Notes: a model not told the origin generated them from the letters alone. DNA of 64,000 nucleotides from Cotesia glomerata (GCF_020080835.1 NC_058163.1:7227318-7291317); one strand, 5' to 3'. Counted from the first letter of the stretch, positions 35,438-46,595 are shown. Numbers and translations are program-made.

Positions 35438-37574
35438 GCCGGCGTTCTGGTGGTCAACAGACATAGCAGAACTCCGGAAAAAACGCCACAGACTACGTCG
35501 GCTAGCAACGAGAGCTGCGAAACGCTCCCCCAATCAAGATCTATATTTGAGCGAGTATAATCAGGCCAAAAAGAACCTAAACCGGGCAATCAAAGCAAGC
35601 AAAGCGAAATTGTGGTAAGAGATCTGTAACGATCTTGATAAAGATATCTGGGGTAAAGCCTACCAAATTGTCACCAAACGACTTGGAAGGGCTCCACCAG
35701 AGGCGCCGAAGTCTCCAGCCTTAATGGATAGCATTGTAGCGGAGCTTTTCCCCAAACACCGGCCGCGGGAGAAGAAACACTACATTAAAAACAGCGAAGT
35801 AACACCCTTCACAACTAAGAAACTACAAGACGCGGCCAAGTCACTCAAAACAGGAAAGGCACCCGGCCCTGATGGCATCCCAGCATCGGTGATCAAAACT
35901 GTAGCCCTGGAATACCCAGACATACTCCTGAACACCTACAACGCATGCTTGACAACTGGAACGTTTTCTGCGGTCTGGAAGCGGCAGAGATTGGTTCTGC
36001 TAGATAAAGGCAAAGGTGGTCCTGTAACACCCTCGTCCTTCAGACCACTTTGCATGCTGGACATTGCTGGGAAATTGCTCGAAAAGCTTATACAGTGAAG
36101 ACTACGAAACGACATCGATCGTGCTGGAGGCTTTGCCACAAACCAACATGGCTTCCGGAAAGGACGTTCAACAGTCGGTGCGATCCAGACAGTCGTAGGG
36201 ACAGCGAGAGAAGCATGGGCTGGTAGCTTCAAAGCTCGTAAAGTATGCATTCTCCTCACGCTAGATGTCAAAAACGTATTCAACAGCGCGAATTGGGGAG
36301 ATATCCTAGACGCTCTGGAACACAAATTTGGCGTAAAGCCAGAGAATTTGGCACTAATTGACAACTACCTTGAAGAAAGAAAGCTAATAGTGGAAACTAC
36401 AGAAGGACCACAAGAATACGCCATAACGGCTGGCGTGCCGCAAGGCTCAATAATGGGGCCCGATTTATGGAACACCGACTATGACGAGCTTCTTAAGATT
36501 CTGTTACCAAAGCAAGTAGAGCTAACGAGCTTTGCAGACGACGTCGCGGCCACGATAATAGTAGACAGCGTAGAGGAGGCCGAACTACTAGTTCGGGAAA
36601 CCATTGATGCCGTCGAGACTTGGCTCGATAAACACCACCTGAAACTCGCCAAGCATAAAACCGAGATGGTCGTTCTGACTCGTCAAAAATGGTTCCCAAA
36701 ACCATTCGCTGTGGACATGGGAGGAACAACACTAACGTCAACAAGGGCCCTGCGCTATCTGGGGGTAATGATAGACGAGAAACTATCTTTTCGCGAACAC
36801 CTCGATAATGCATGCCAGAAAGCCAGCAAGACGGTGTCTAGCCTAGCAAGAATTATGACCAACATCATGGGACCAAGAACAAAAAAGAGAAGAGTTCTTC
36901 TAGAAGCAGTCCACTCGGTACTGCTTTATGGAGTTGAGATATGGGCAGACATATTAAAGCAGACCTACCGGCGAAAGATAGCAGCAGTACAGCGGCGAGG
37001 CGCTCTCAGGGTTGCCTGCGCCTACCGCACAGTTTCCGAAGCGGCTGTATTGGTCATTTCAGGAGCCACGCCCATTGACCTATTAGCGATCGAGAGAGTT
37101 AAACTCTATGACGCTAAAGATAGTGACGAAAACATGAAGGACGCAAGAACCAGGATAAAGGCGGAAACGCAGCAAGAGTGGCAGGACCGATGGACATCGG
37201 GAGAGACGGGCAAATGGACAGCGCGCCTGATCTCAAACATCAACGTCTGGCTTTCTCGAAAGCACGGGGACACGGACTTCTTCCTGACCCAGCTATTGAC
37301 GGGACATGGGAAGTTCAATGCCTATCTTTTCAAGATGGGTTTGCACAGCACACCAACGTGCAAATACTGCCCAGACAAAATTGACAACGCCGAGCACACG
37401 TTTTTCGAGTGAGATCGGTGGAAGGACGACAGAATCAGCACCGAAGAAACAATAGGCACAACACTCTCCCCTGAGAGCTTGGTAACCTGCATGATCACAA
37501 AAGAAGAAAACTAGTCAGCTGTCGCAGCCTACGCGCAGCGCCTTTTAAACGAAAAAATCGCAGAAAGAGATTAG
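35406..37574 (+). pseudogene. LINE reverse transcriptase part (R1 clade)
   Basis: One reading frame (that of 35406) covers the linker, reverse transcriptase and C-terminal domain. Motifs in order: GKAPGPDGIP, FRPLCMLDIAGKLLEKL, NQHGFRKGRSTVGAI, LTLDVKNVFNSANW (first catalytic Asp), GVPQGSIMGPDLWN, ELTSFADDVA (catalytic DD), LRYLGVMID, and the zinc-type CKYC...HTFFE. In-frame stops at 35616 (TAA), 36096 (TGA), 37410 (TGA, in place of the zinc Cys) and 37512 (TAG) break it; the likely original stop is TAG 37572. Minus-strand frames here are shadows. Confidence 0.85.
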
Positions 37575-37819
37575 AAACCAGTAGTAACAAGAAGTAGGTG
37601 TCGTGAGACACAACATGGACTGGATCGAAGTAATGCTAACGCGATCCCGATCCAGTCTTCCCTGTAACATCTATGGGGAAAGGAGAGAGGAGGATGTTTA
37701 GTCGGTATTGTTGCAAAATAATATTGACTTCTGAGTCCGACATACCCAGGCATCAACACCTAGTCCTGGCACCAACACCAAGTCCTGGCATACGTAAATG
37801 TATTTTACCTCCTCTATAA

Positions 37820-37836
<17 letters not shown>

Positions 37837-37850
<14 letters not shown>

Positions 37851-37858
37851 CACACACA
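37837..37858 (+). repeat. (CA)n microsatellite, LINE target (right part)
   Basis: CA repeats directly after the LINE poly(A), followed by the CATACAGATATAGTGACAAC sequence that follows (CA)n in other family A copies. Confidence 0.95.
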
Positions 37859-38022
37859 TACAGATATAGTGACAACCTCGCGGGAGTAGTCAGAGAAGCT
37901 TCCTAGGACCTCAAAACGTCCAGATCTGATGAAAACTCGATTTTCGAAAAACGGGGTAAAACCAATAACTTCCCGATTTTTGAAAATCTTCGATTTTCTT
38001 AGCGGGAAGTTAAAAATCTTGT

Positions 38023-39268
38023 CTTATATATTTGTAGGAAATTGAATTTTCTACAAAAAAGGTCTTATACAATTTTTTCGTCAACTTCGCCGTTCAATAG
38101 TTATTGAAGGTCGAAGTTTGATTATTTTCAGACAGATTTCGTTTTTCTTATGAATTTTGTAACTCGTTAAAAGAAAATTATTATGATATGCGTATCTCAT
38201 TATCTCATAGGAAATTCACTGCTCTACAAAAATGGTCTCTTATGATTATTTGCTTAAATTAACCGTTTTAATTATATTCATCGTCAAACTTCAATGCGCA
38301 CTAATTTTAACAGTTTTTGATTAGTAATTCGAACAATTTCAATTTAATTTATAAGTTTTGAGGGAATTCGTGCAAACTTGAGTTTCTATGATTGGAGAAA
38401 TGTTTTAAACTTTATTTCCAATTTTTTTTTTAGTCTTGAGCATGTTTAGGTACGGTGGAACAAAAAATGATTGAATTTTTTCTAATTTAGACTATGATTC
38501 ATCAAATTTCAAGTAAATAATGTTTGTGGAACGAATTTAATATAAAGAGTATCGATCTAGAAGAAAAAAATATTTTCAATTTGTTTTCAATAAGTTTTTT
38601 AACTTCCCGCTAAGAAAATCTAAGATTTTCGAAAATCAGGAAGTTATCGGTTTTACTCCGTTCTGCAAAAATCGAGTTTCCATCAGATCTCGACGTATTA
38701 AGGTTACAGGAAACTTCCCTGATTTTTTGAAAACAAATTGAGAATATTTTTTTCTTCTAGATCGATACTTTTTATATTAAATTCGTCCCAAAAACATTAT
38801 TTACTCGAAATTTGATGAATCACAGTCTAAATTAGAAAAAATGCAATCATTTTTTGTTCCACTGTACCCAAACATGCTTAGGACTAAAAAAAACTGGAAA
38901 TAAAGTTTAAAACATTTCTCCATTCATAAAAACTCAAGTTTGCACGAATTTCCTCAAAACTTATAAATTAAATTGAAATTGTTCGAATTATTAATCAAAA
39001 ACTGTTAAAATTAGTGTGCATTAAAGTTTGACGATGAATATCTTTAAAACGGTTAATTTAAGCAACTAATCATAAGAAACCATTTTTGTAGAGCAGTAAA
39101 TTTCCTATGAAATAATGAGATGCGCATATCATAATAATTTTCTTTTTAACGAGTTACGAAATTCATAAGAAAACGAAATTTGTTCTGAAAATAATCAAAC
39201 TTCAACCTTCAATAACTTTTGAACGGTGAGGTTGAAATTTAATTTCCTACAAATATATGAGAGGAGAT
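38023..39268. repeat. Core of the giant hairpin (arms ~570 and ~550 bp)
   Basis: Left arm 38023-38595 (ATATATTTGTAGGAAATT ...) and right arm 38720-39268 (... AATTTCCTACAAATATAT) are inverse copies with scattered differences. The spacer is a reversed family A fragment. Both arms contain matching AATAATTTTC and GTTTGACGATGAAT islands. No coding frame. A transcript across it would fold into a very long stem. Confidence 0.88.
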
Positions 39269-39467
39269 TTTTTTTCATCAAATAGTAAATACCAAGATAT
39301 AAATTTTCTCTCTAATAATAAAAAAAAAAAAATAATAAATAACTGAGGGATGGAAGACTTTCCTATTAAAATTGAGAGCTCATACTTGGAGAAAAATTTT
39401 TTGAGGTGTCTAACAACCTATTTTTCAGAGTATAAAGATAAAAAAAAATAGTCGATTTTTTTGGCCC

Positions 39468-39645
39468 ACCCTACACACACACACACACACAGCGGCACGG
39501 ACACCATCGCGGGAATAGTCAGGAAAGCTCCCTGTGACCGTAAAACGTCGAGATCTGATGAAAACTCGATTTTCGTAAAACGGGGTAAAATCAATAACTT
39601 CCCGAATTAAAAAAAATTTTCAATTTTTTTTTTAGCGGAAAGTTA
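39468..39645 (+). repeat. Family A 3'-end fragment
   Basis: Short (CA)n at 39473-39490, then ATCGCGGGAATAGTCAGG, AAACGGGGTAAAATC and a degraded AGCGGAAAGTTAA terminus. Only the 3' quarter of the family is present. Confidence 0.75.
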
Positions 39646-41528
39646 AAAAAACTGTTCAATTAATTGAAAAAAAAAAAATATTCTCTTTAAAATTTCATTC
39701 TTATTTTAAGATATATTCATTTCGCATTAATTCAAGGAATTCATATATACTTCCTTATTATTTTTGATTCGATAATCCCTGAATGCAATAACACAGTTTC
39801 TTTACTAAAAGAAAACTATATCACCAGTTTTAATTTCAATTTTTCATCACTCTGAATACTAACTTTAAATTTATATTTTTGTTGTCGGTTTATCTCATTT
39901 TTATCAGACATAAAAAGCATATTGTAGTGGAAACTATGAAATTATTTTTAGGGCTCTAGTCGTGAGTCGTGGTTCGTGCCTAAGAAGACCATCTGCGGAA
40001 GTTGGCGCAATGTTGTAGATAATTGAATTGGGCAATGATCTTACTCTTTACTGCGATTTTTAGGAACGCAAACGTCAGCAGAATCGTTCAATTCGGTCCG
40101 TTAGAGGGCATTGAATTTCAGGATTTGTTTAAGGAGCGGTTTTACTCTATTACTTTCGAATAACTTTTAAATTTTTTTCTTTGAAAGACTCTTTGATTTA
40201 ACAAAAATATAGTCTTCAAAATTTTACTCTTGCTTCGAGATATTCAGTTCAAATTGATTGAAGAAATTCATCTGGGAATCAAGAAAATAATATTCGAGGA
40301 TAAGGAGATAGAGATTGACATTCAAAAATTTTATGAATTCAACGAAGTACTTAACTATTTACAATCAAGATAATTTATATATTTTACCCAACAATTTCAC
40401 TTTCGAGGATTAAGACCCGCGGTAACGTTGGTGTGAAATATTACCCACTTGTTTCAAAAATACCAACAATTCTCGGATTTCTGTTATTTTCTATCCCATC
40501 GAAAATAAGTCTGAAATGATTATCACGATGCGTTCAAATAAGAAATTTGGTTTTCTTTTTAAGTTTTTTTAGTATTGTAAATAAAAAAGACTTTTTCTTA
40601 AACCAAGAATATTCAATTCTTGAAAAAAAAAAAAAAAAAAAAAATTATTATTAGTTTTGGAAAATCGCGTTTTTTGATGTTAGATCTGATTGTATTTCTT
40701 AGAGATAATAAAGTTTAAATTCAAGATTTTAAATTTTTTGTTATACTCGTTCCAAAAGTTCAACTTTTGAGCGCTGGGTCGCGTCCGTAAAGGGACTCTT
40801 TTCTAGAGACTCTACTATACCGTCTTCTTTTCACGGCCTAGACCGTGAAGTTTTACCCCCTCCTTTTTTTTACGAACTTTTCGTGTACATCCCGACGAAA
40901 TTGAGAGAGATTGTAAAAAAAAAGTCACATTCTAGTGTACCGACCGATAATTTTTAGTCAATTATAAACTTAGTTACTATTCAGTGGCGCTAATTATTTC
41001 TCTGCTGGAAGTTTATTACGAAGCGGACCTAATGTTAATAAAATAACAACGACGCCATAAATAAATACTAATAAAAAGTTATTTACATTTTCTGAACGTG
41101 AGCAAGATTTTAAGATTAATAAAAAGATAATTAATATAAAATTAATTTTTTTTTGCCCTTGTGAAACTTCATAAAATTTAAATATGTCATTATTTGTCTC
41201 CTATCCCTCAAAAGTTAAACTTATGGAGCGATAATTACAAAAAATATTGTATGTCATTTGGCCGTTTAGTGGCGATTTTGACAACGACTTTTTTTCGATA
41301 TTCGCTTTAATGTTTGTGACGCGAATGTTCGAAAACGAGCGTAAATTTCCGTCCTCGGTTACGCCTTGGATGTTAAAATTACACCTGCTTCGAACCTTCC
41401 CGCCACAAACCTTAAACTCATATCGAAATATCGTCGCTGTCAGAAAACCGCCACTTCACGGCCTTATGATATAAATATCTATTTCTTCACTTAAAAAAAT
41501 TGAAAAAAATGTTATTTTCAAATAACCT
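39646..41528. other. AT-rich DNA with a few GC-richer patches, no gene
   Basis: Includes a poly(A) run at about 40622-40643. Patches around 40745-40930 and 41240-41470 have more GC and open frames; the latter has no ATG start and no recognisable domain. No DGAT1 exon was recognised on the minus strand. Confidence 0.4.
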
Positions 41529-41970
41529 GCATTGAAAATGCGAGTTTCAATGTCTGTTGAGCCAACCGAAACTAGTCAATTTCAGACCAATGCGACTGTT
41601 GCCGGGCAGTAATTAATCATTTTCTTCCCGGCGCGCAGAAAATGACGATTTTCTGCCCGCGAGATAAAGTTGCAGCTTTATTTTCAATCCTATCAGAGTA
41701 TCTTTTGTTTATTTTATACCTTTATAATTGTCATTCTAACCGTTAACTGTACTGACATATTATAATTCTGTTACCAAGCATAAATAAAAATGACAAAAGA
41801 AAACTATTCAATTTACGAATAATGTTTTATAAAAAATAAACCATTGCTTTCTTGAATTGTAGTTTTTAATTTTCTTAATGAGTTTTATAATAAAATAGTA
41901 TTTTCGCTATTCGTCTGAAACTATCTAGTTCTGGTTGGCTCCTGACATTGAAACTAGCATTTTTAATGCA
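41529..41970. mobile_element. Inverted-repeat element, ~440 bp
   Basis: Left end GCATTGAAAATGCGAGTTTC and right end GAAACTAGCATTTTTAATGC are inverted. The match continues inward through AGCCAACC and the GTTGGCT complement and CTAGT-type sequence for about 60 bp. The interior contains TTCCCGGCGCGCAGAAAATG with a nearby ATTTTCTGCCCGCGAG, a small internal hairpin. Non-coding. Confidence 0.7.
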
Positions 41971-44104
41971 ACTTATATGAAAAATATAATGTGTGACGCG
42001 GGATAAAGCACGATTTCAGACCTCGCTTCGCTCGGGCAGGCAACTTCACTCCAGTTTGAAATCGTTTTGTTTCATCCCTAGTCACACAATATCCTATCAA
42101 CAAATATCAGTTCTTTTCGAAATAATTTTGTTAATGGAAAAATATTTGTCATGAGAAAATTTTTCTGCTTTCTTCCATAAAGTTTAATTATTCAATACAT
42201 TAATTTTTTTAATGAAATAAACACATGGACTCAACTCTGTGATGAATAAAGAAAAAAATTAATTAATTAAAAAGTATAGAGCCTCTTATTCATGAAGTGC
42301 TAATATAAATACGAAACAGCTGACAGAAAGTAATTTTTAAAATGGACTTTTTGTTATAATCCCGTGTCCAGTGAACTGTTGTAGGTATTTCGTCTTTTAT
42401 ATTTCTATCTTCGTAGTCTCAAGTGATCCATTTGACCCGTGTAATATTCTCGGGCGTGGTCGCAATTTCAACTTGAATCCTTTGATCCCCAGCGAATAAT
42501 AAAAAAAGAATATATGAAATGAAATAAAAAAATACAAGACGCTACCGGAAGATAAAAAACAAAATAAACAAGTTTATAAAAGAAATAGTATAAGTAGTAT
42601 TATCTATAGACGCAGTAAAAGTACAACAAGCCGTGTAGGATCAAAAAGTATGAGCGGAAAAAATATAAAAAATAACGCTACAAAGTACAAGTAAGAACTT
42701 TAAATGTAGGTAAAGTGCTTCTATTTATCTTGTTCATGCTAAGAATTTCGAAGTTATTCGTTTTTCAATTGTACCCTAAGACACACATAAACTTTTTTGA
42801 CTTACTAGACCCTAAAAGATCTCTTATTGTGATTATGATTATGACAAATAGCTGCTGTGGAATATAAATAAAATCCCTTCCTGCTTTCGAGTTTTTTTTT
42901 TTCCTTTTTTCATCCACCCTTGTATGTATATATGTTAATTTTTACGATAAAAATAACTACCTGTTTCTTGAGATGAAAAACATTAATATTTTTTTAGGCA
43001 TACGAGGATAAAAGAAATATAAGTTCGATCTAATCACATGTCGCCAAAAGTATAAACGTTATGAAAATGATTTCGTTGAAATAATAAAAAATTTGGAAAA
43101 TCCAAAAGTGCACGACTCATAATGCTCATTTAATTATGAAATATTAATATAAAACAAAGAATGAGAAAAAAAAAATATATATATAAAACCGCTAAGAAAA
43201 CAGCTGTACTAGGGAGGTAATGCACAGGCACCCCTGGTGGAATAAATGTACATAATATCTATAAATATAGATATATCACCATCCATGTTAATTTTATATG
43301 GATATATATAGATATACAGTTTTGTAGTTTTTTATTAATTGTAATTAAACGACACTGAATTAACTAGCCATTCGCATTCGGTGACCTACAATTCTCAAGA
43401 AGAATTTAAAAAATAAAATTTAACTTAAATAATGTATTTTTTCACAAGTTACAGTGATTCCGGAGTTTCATACATGACGGACAGAAAAATTTTTTGACCT
43501 ATTTTGATGTTTTTTTTCCGTTTCTATTGCACTAAATCAATTTTTAAAAAGTATGGAATTAATCTCCATTGAATTATCTCGACAATAGTATGCAAAATAT
43601 GATGCTTCGCATCATGAGTCGTGCAGTACAGGATTACAGAAGAATACATCTCCAAATAAAAAGTTGGTTTGGTAAGACGTGAAGCCTTGTTGCTAGGCAA
43701 CTGTTAATATGGGCGCGTTGCCTAGCAACGGTTGCTATGGGAGTTTCTATGGGGGTGTTGTCTAGGGGGAAGGTTGTAATGGGGTCTTCTATGGAGTTTC
43801 TATGAAGATTTCGATGGGATTTTTATTGAGGTTTCTATGGGGTTGATATGGGGTTTTTATGGAGTCATCTATAAGAGGGAGGGGAGGTAATAGTTAACAT
43901 TATAAGGGTAGTGAGCGCTCGAGTATATTTTCATTAATTTGATTGTATTAATTTTATTTGTTATTAACTTCACTGATATGTTTACTTTTTTTTTATTTTT
44001 TACATATTTTGTACCATTCATTTTGTATTTAATAATTATACATCAGTGTTAGTGAACAAATTATTTGTGTGTAATTTTTATTTTAATTTGATTTTATTGT
44101 AGAC
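41971..44104. other. Mostly unassigned DNA
   Basis: About 43315-43400 is a short relative of the dispersed repeat at 3140 and 25960. About 43680-43880 is a G-rich low-complexity tract built from TTTCTATGGGG-like units. No gene was recognised. Confidence 0.45.
43689..43729. promoter_or_regulatory. Two RFX X-box-like palindromes
   Basis: GTTGCTAGGCAAC (43689-43701) and GTTGCCTAGCAAC (43717-43729) both fit the RFX X-box pattern. The second is a perfect palindrome. They sit at the start of a degenerate TTGCTATGGG-type repeat, so they may be a by-product of it rather than a promoter. Confidence 0.3.
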
Positions 44105-44438
44105 ATATCGCGTGCTAAATGCCAAAAGGGCGTATTACAGCAGTTAGATAGGGTTCCATGCCAAAAGGGCGTATAAAAAATTTTTTTTTGCCATTATTTT
44201 GAAAATCGCTCGAAATGTAAAGATCAGCAAAAAAAAAAATTTTTGATATACTATTGTCATAATACTATTTTTGACATAAATTGTCTGGAGAAAATTAGTT
44301 TAAAAAAAAAATTTGAAATAGTCAACATTTTCGATGGTAGTAACTTTAATTTTTCATCATCTCAAACAGTCCAGTGTAATTAAAAATAATCATTAACGTT
44401 AATTTTTAATCAACTAGGAAATTCCTAAATAATTAATT

Positions 44439-44535
44439 ATTATTAACTATTATTAATTATTAATTAATTATTATTAATTATTATTATTAATTATCATTAT
44501 AATTAATTATTATTAATTATTAATTAAGAATTATA
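44439..44535. repeat. (TTAAT)n/(ATT)n AT microsatellite
   Basis: Imperfect ATTAATTATT repeats inside the Helitron-like element. Confidence 0.85.
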
Positions 44536-44577
44536 AGCTAGAGATTAAGTTTAATATTCGTTCCTATATTTGACGCC

Positions 44578-44603
44578 ACGCGGAGCGTATGGTGAAGAGC
44601 TAG
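44578..44603 (+). mobile_element. Second Helitron-like 3' terminus, nested
   Basis: ACGC-GGA-GCGT stem (44578-44588), then a short spacer and CTAG at 44600-44603 followed by T, the same layout as the end at 45507 but a different hairpin. It suggests an older, truncated Helitron inside the larger element. Confidence 0.45.
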
Positions 44604-44843
44604 TATTTAAGTATTTCTCAATTTCGCGCTTTATCTGTACTGCCCCCTAGAACCGAAAGAGTCCTCTGTTTTCAAATAGTTTTCCATCTCGCGCCTCAGC
44701 TACCATCTGATCGGCCAGGTCTGGCTAAGTACCGCTGTCGCCCCCTACAACACAGAGTGCTCCGTTATGGTATTGTGTTTGAAAGTTTGAATTTATACTT
44801 CATTTTTGCTGTCATTTAAAAGTGTTCTAAAAATTTGTAACGA

Positions 44844-44999
44844 TGGGGAAGTCTGCTTGGATAAGTGATGATGACAATGAACAACAAAGTTTTCGCGTGC
44901 TAAAATGTTCATGTTTTTTATAAATTTCTTTTTTTTTTTTTTTTTTTCAGACGAAAATGTAGAAGATGCAGATAGAAAAGGTACAGGAATTGTACCCCA
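44844..44999 (+). pseudogene. Possible captured gene fragment in the Helitron
   Basis: An ATG at 44844 in AACGATGGGG opens MGKSAWISDDDNEQQ. A T-rich tract ending TTTTTTCAG at about 44950 looks like a real acceptor and is followed by a frame reading NVEDADRKGTGIVPQ before TAA, with AATAAA overlapping that stop. A weak donor GTTTTC after EQQ would join them in phase. Upstream 44635-44843 is GC-richer, promoter-like DNA. An acidic product of about 33 residues results; I recognise no family. Helitrons are known to pick up gene pieces, so capture is plausible but unproven. Confidence 0.35.
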
Positions 45000-45186
45000 A
45001 TAAACTTTCTGTATTTTGAAACTAGTTTTTTCTTGTATTTTTATCTCTGAATAATTAAAATAATTTCTTGCCAGCTATAGCTTTAATAAAAGATATTTTT
45101 TTATATAATTGCATACCTTAAGCGCGAGCGAAAAACACCTTATTATGAGTAAGAAATTATTAACATCCTTAAAAAATTTTTTGAGC

Positions 45187-45285
45187 TGAATATAGATCTG
45201 ATGAAAACTCTATTTTCGAAAAACGGGGTAAAAACAATAACTTCCCGATTTTAGAAAATTTTTCATTTTCTTAGCGGGAAGTTAA
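45187..45285 (+). repeat. Family A 3'-end fragment inside the Helitron
   Basis: GATCTGATGAAAACTC through AAACGGGGTAAAAAC to TTAGCGGGAAGTTAA, the extreme 3' end of family A. Confidence 0.8.
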
Positions 45286-45691
45286 AAATTATACGTCCTT
45301 TTGGCTTTTGATTACCAAATTTTCAGTGTTCTAAAGCCAAAAGGGCGTATAACTAAAGATATACGCCCTTTTGGCTTTGAAAATTTTTTTTTCATTTTTA
45401 GACTTAGAACATGTTTACGAAGCGATTGGCACCAAAAAAAAAAATTATACGCCCTTTTGGCATTTAGCACGCGATATTACCCGCGCGTAGCGCGCGGTTC
45501 ATGCTAGTAGTAGTAAAAAATTAGTTTACTCATTGCAATTAATTGATTAAATTAATTTTTAATTGAATATTAATTATTAATTGAACAAATCAGTTTGTTA
45601 TACCGCTCAATTAATCTGTTGTTTTAACAACGATCATTGTGTCGCTATAACAATATCTATTTATTGTAACAAAAAAATTATTTGTCATCAT

Positions 45692-46162
45692 AACTCAGCT
45701 CATTTAGTTGTTTTTTATTTTAACCCCGCTTTTCAGACTTCTGTCTCGATGGGGGTCCGGCCGAGACCGGAAGGGGATTTCAGGCTGATCGGTACATTAA
45801 GTTTGGCAGAATTAGTTTGGCGGTTTTAAATACTTTTTCAGCCTGGAGAGTAATGCGGCGATGGGCCGACTTTAGGAAACTGCACGCATTTGCCTGTGCC
45901 CCACCGGTAGCACAGGGCTTGGGGAAACCATCGAAAACCCAAACCTGTACAGCCCGGCATGAGTTACGAGCACCGATGTTCACTGAAAATTAAATTTCAG
46001 CTCACACCGGAATTCGAACCCACGCCTCACCAGTCCCAAGCAAGCATGACAAGCATTATACCGCTTAGCCATGGGACTGGCTCATTTAGTTGTTATAACA
46101 ACATTTTTTTGTTACGTTATCTAAAAAATCAAAAATCAATGTTAACTTATTGAAAAAATTAC
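45692..46162 (+). repeat. Left copy of the LINE target duplication (split by a SINE)
   Basis: Sequence from AACTCAGCTCATTTAG to GAAAAAATTAC is the same as 50607-50695 once the SINE and its 14-bp duplication are removed. One substitution is visible (CTAAAAAATC against CTAAAAGATC). Confidence 0.88.
45713..46080 (-). mobile_element. tRNA-derived SINE, copy 2
   Basis: Minus-strand copy of the SINE at 4532. The head CCAGTCCCATGGCTAAGCGG starts at 46080 with A box, then B box GGTTCGAATTCC, and the body ends AAAAGCGGGGTTAAAATAAA at 45713. It is flanked by a perfect 14-bp duplication CTCATTTAGTTGTT at 45699-45712 and 46081-46094. The uninterrupted site survives at 50615-50628, in the right-hand duplication of the neighbouring LINE. 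The tail is short and mutated. Confidence 0.93.
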
Positions 46163-46595
46163 TTATTGGAAAAATATAAACGAATATGGCGACAGAGTAA
46201 GGTCACGTTCTGTTTCGCTCATGTAAAACATACAAATTGAGTGTTTATCTGCATATCTTTTGGTAAAATTTTATACGCTAAGTGTCGCGGTGGTAAGAGT
46301 GATTATTTTGAAATATAAAGTTCTGAAAGGGCAATGACATAATTAACGTAATTGTCATTTTCTCGGCTTGGCTAGTGGAATTCAACAACAATAATAATAA
46401 TAATCACATACGTATATCCGGCATAACAGTGAAAAGTGCTGACACCTGCGGATAATTACCATATTACCATATTAGTCGAAATTATCGATAGTTCATCGAT
46501 CATTATATCACTCCAAATAGTGCCATCTAGTAGAAAGTAATATAACTTTCACATCCCGCTAATATCGACTGGTTTGTTTACAAACATTCAACGAT

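Larger units (their letters stand above)
34618..37836 (+). mobile_element. R1-clade (Waldo-like) LINE, 5'-truncated and broken
   Basis: Endonuclease and reverse transcriptase region of a non-LTR retrotransposon. It starts at the NLNRC-type beginning of the endonuclease, so ORF1 is missing, and ends in a poly(A) of about 19 at 37818-37836. The C-terminal CKYC...HTFFE zinc motif and endonuclease style place it in the R1 clade. It sits inside (CA)n, and Waldo elements of this clade are known to target (ACAY)n repeats. One frameshift and several in-frame stops make it inactive. Confidence 0.85.
33815..38013 (+). repeat. Family A copy interrupted by an R1-clade LINE
   Basis: 5' block from about 33821 (AGAAAAACGGTTCACCC), body to the (CA)n at 34503, then the LINE, then (CA)n at 37837 and the family A 3' part (AAACGGGGTAAAACC) to AGCGGGAAGTTAA at 38001-38013. 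The microsatellite is split by the insertion. Removing the LINE leaves an ordinary copy of about 1 kb. Confidence 0.8.
33766..39325. repeat. Nested foldback: giant hairpin split by family A and a LINE
   Basis: Outer arms TTAGAGAGAAAATTTATATC at 33773 and its inverse at about 39301 are the tips of a hairpin whose long arms lie at 38023-38595 and 38720-39268. The left arm is interrupted at its tip by a whole family A copy (33815-38013), which in turn carries the R1-clade LINE. The centre holds another family A fragment (38599-38725). Long arms of about 570 bp match closely, for instance AGATCGATACTTTTTATATT on both sides. Confidence 0.85.
44108..45507 (+). mobile_element. Non-autonomous Helitron-like element
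   Basis: 5' end TCGCGTGCTAAATGCC preceded by A. 3' end: hairpin CCGCGCG-TAG-CGCGCGG (45481-45497), six bases, then CTAG (45504-45507) followed by T. A/TC...CTAG/T is the Helitron terminal rule. In addition, the first 28 bases at 44108-44135 are repeated in inverse at 45447-45474, just inside the 3' hairpin: an asymmetric inverted repeat. The interior carries more GCCAAAAGGGCGTAT copies, an AT microsatellite, a second Helitron-like end, a possible gene fragment and a family A fragment. No Rep/helicase gene. Confidence 0.75.

Noticed and set aside
35936..37318. Minus-strand frames of 70-142 codons over the LINE reverse transcriptase
   Set aside because: Antisense shadows of the R1-clade reverse transcriptase frame.
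45301..45507. 68-codon plus-strand frame
   Set aside because: It runs through inverted GCCAAAAGGGCGTAT copies and ends at the Helitron CTAG; terminal repeat sequence rather than a gene.
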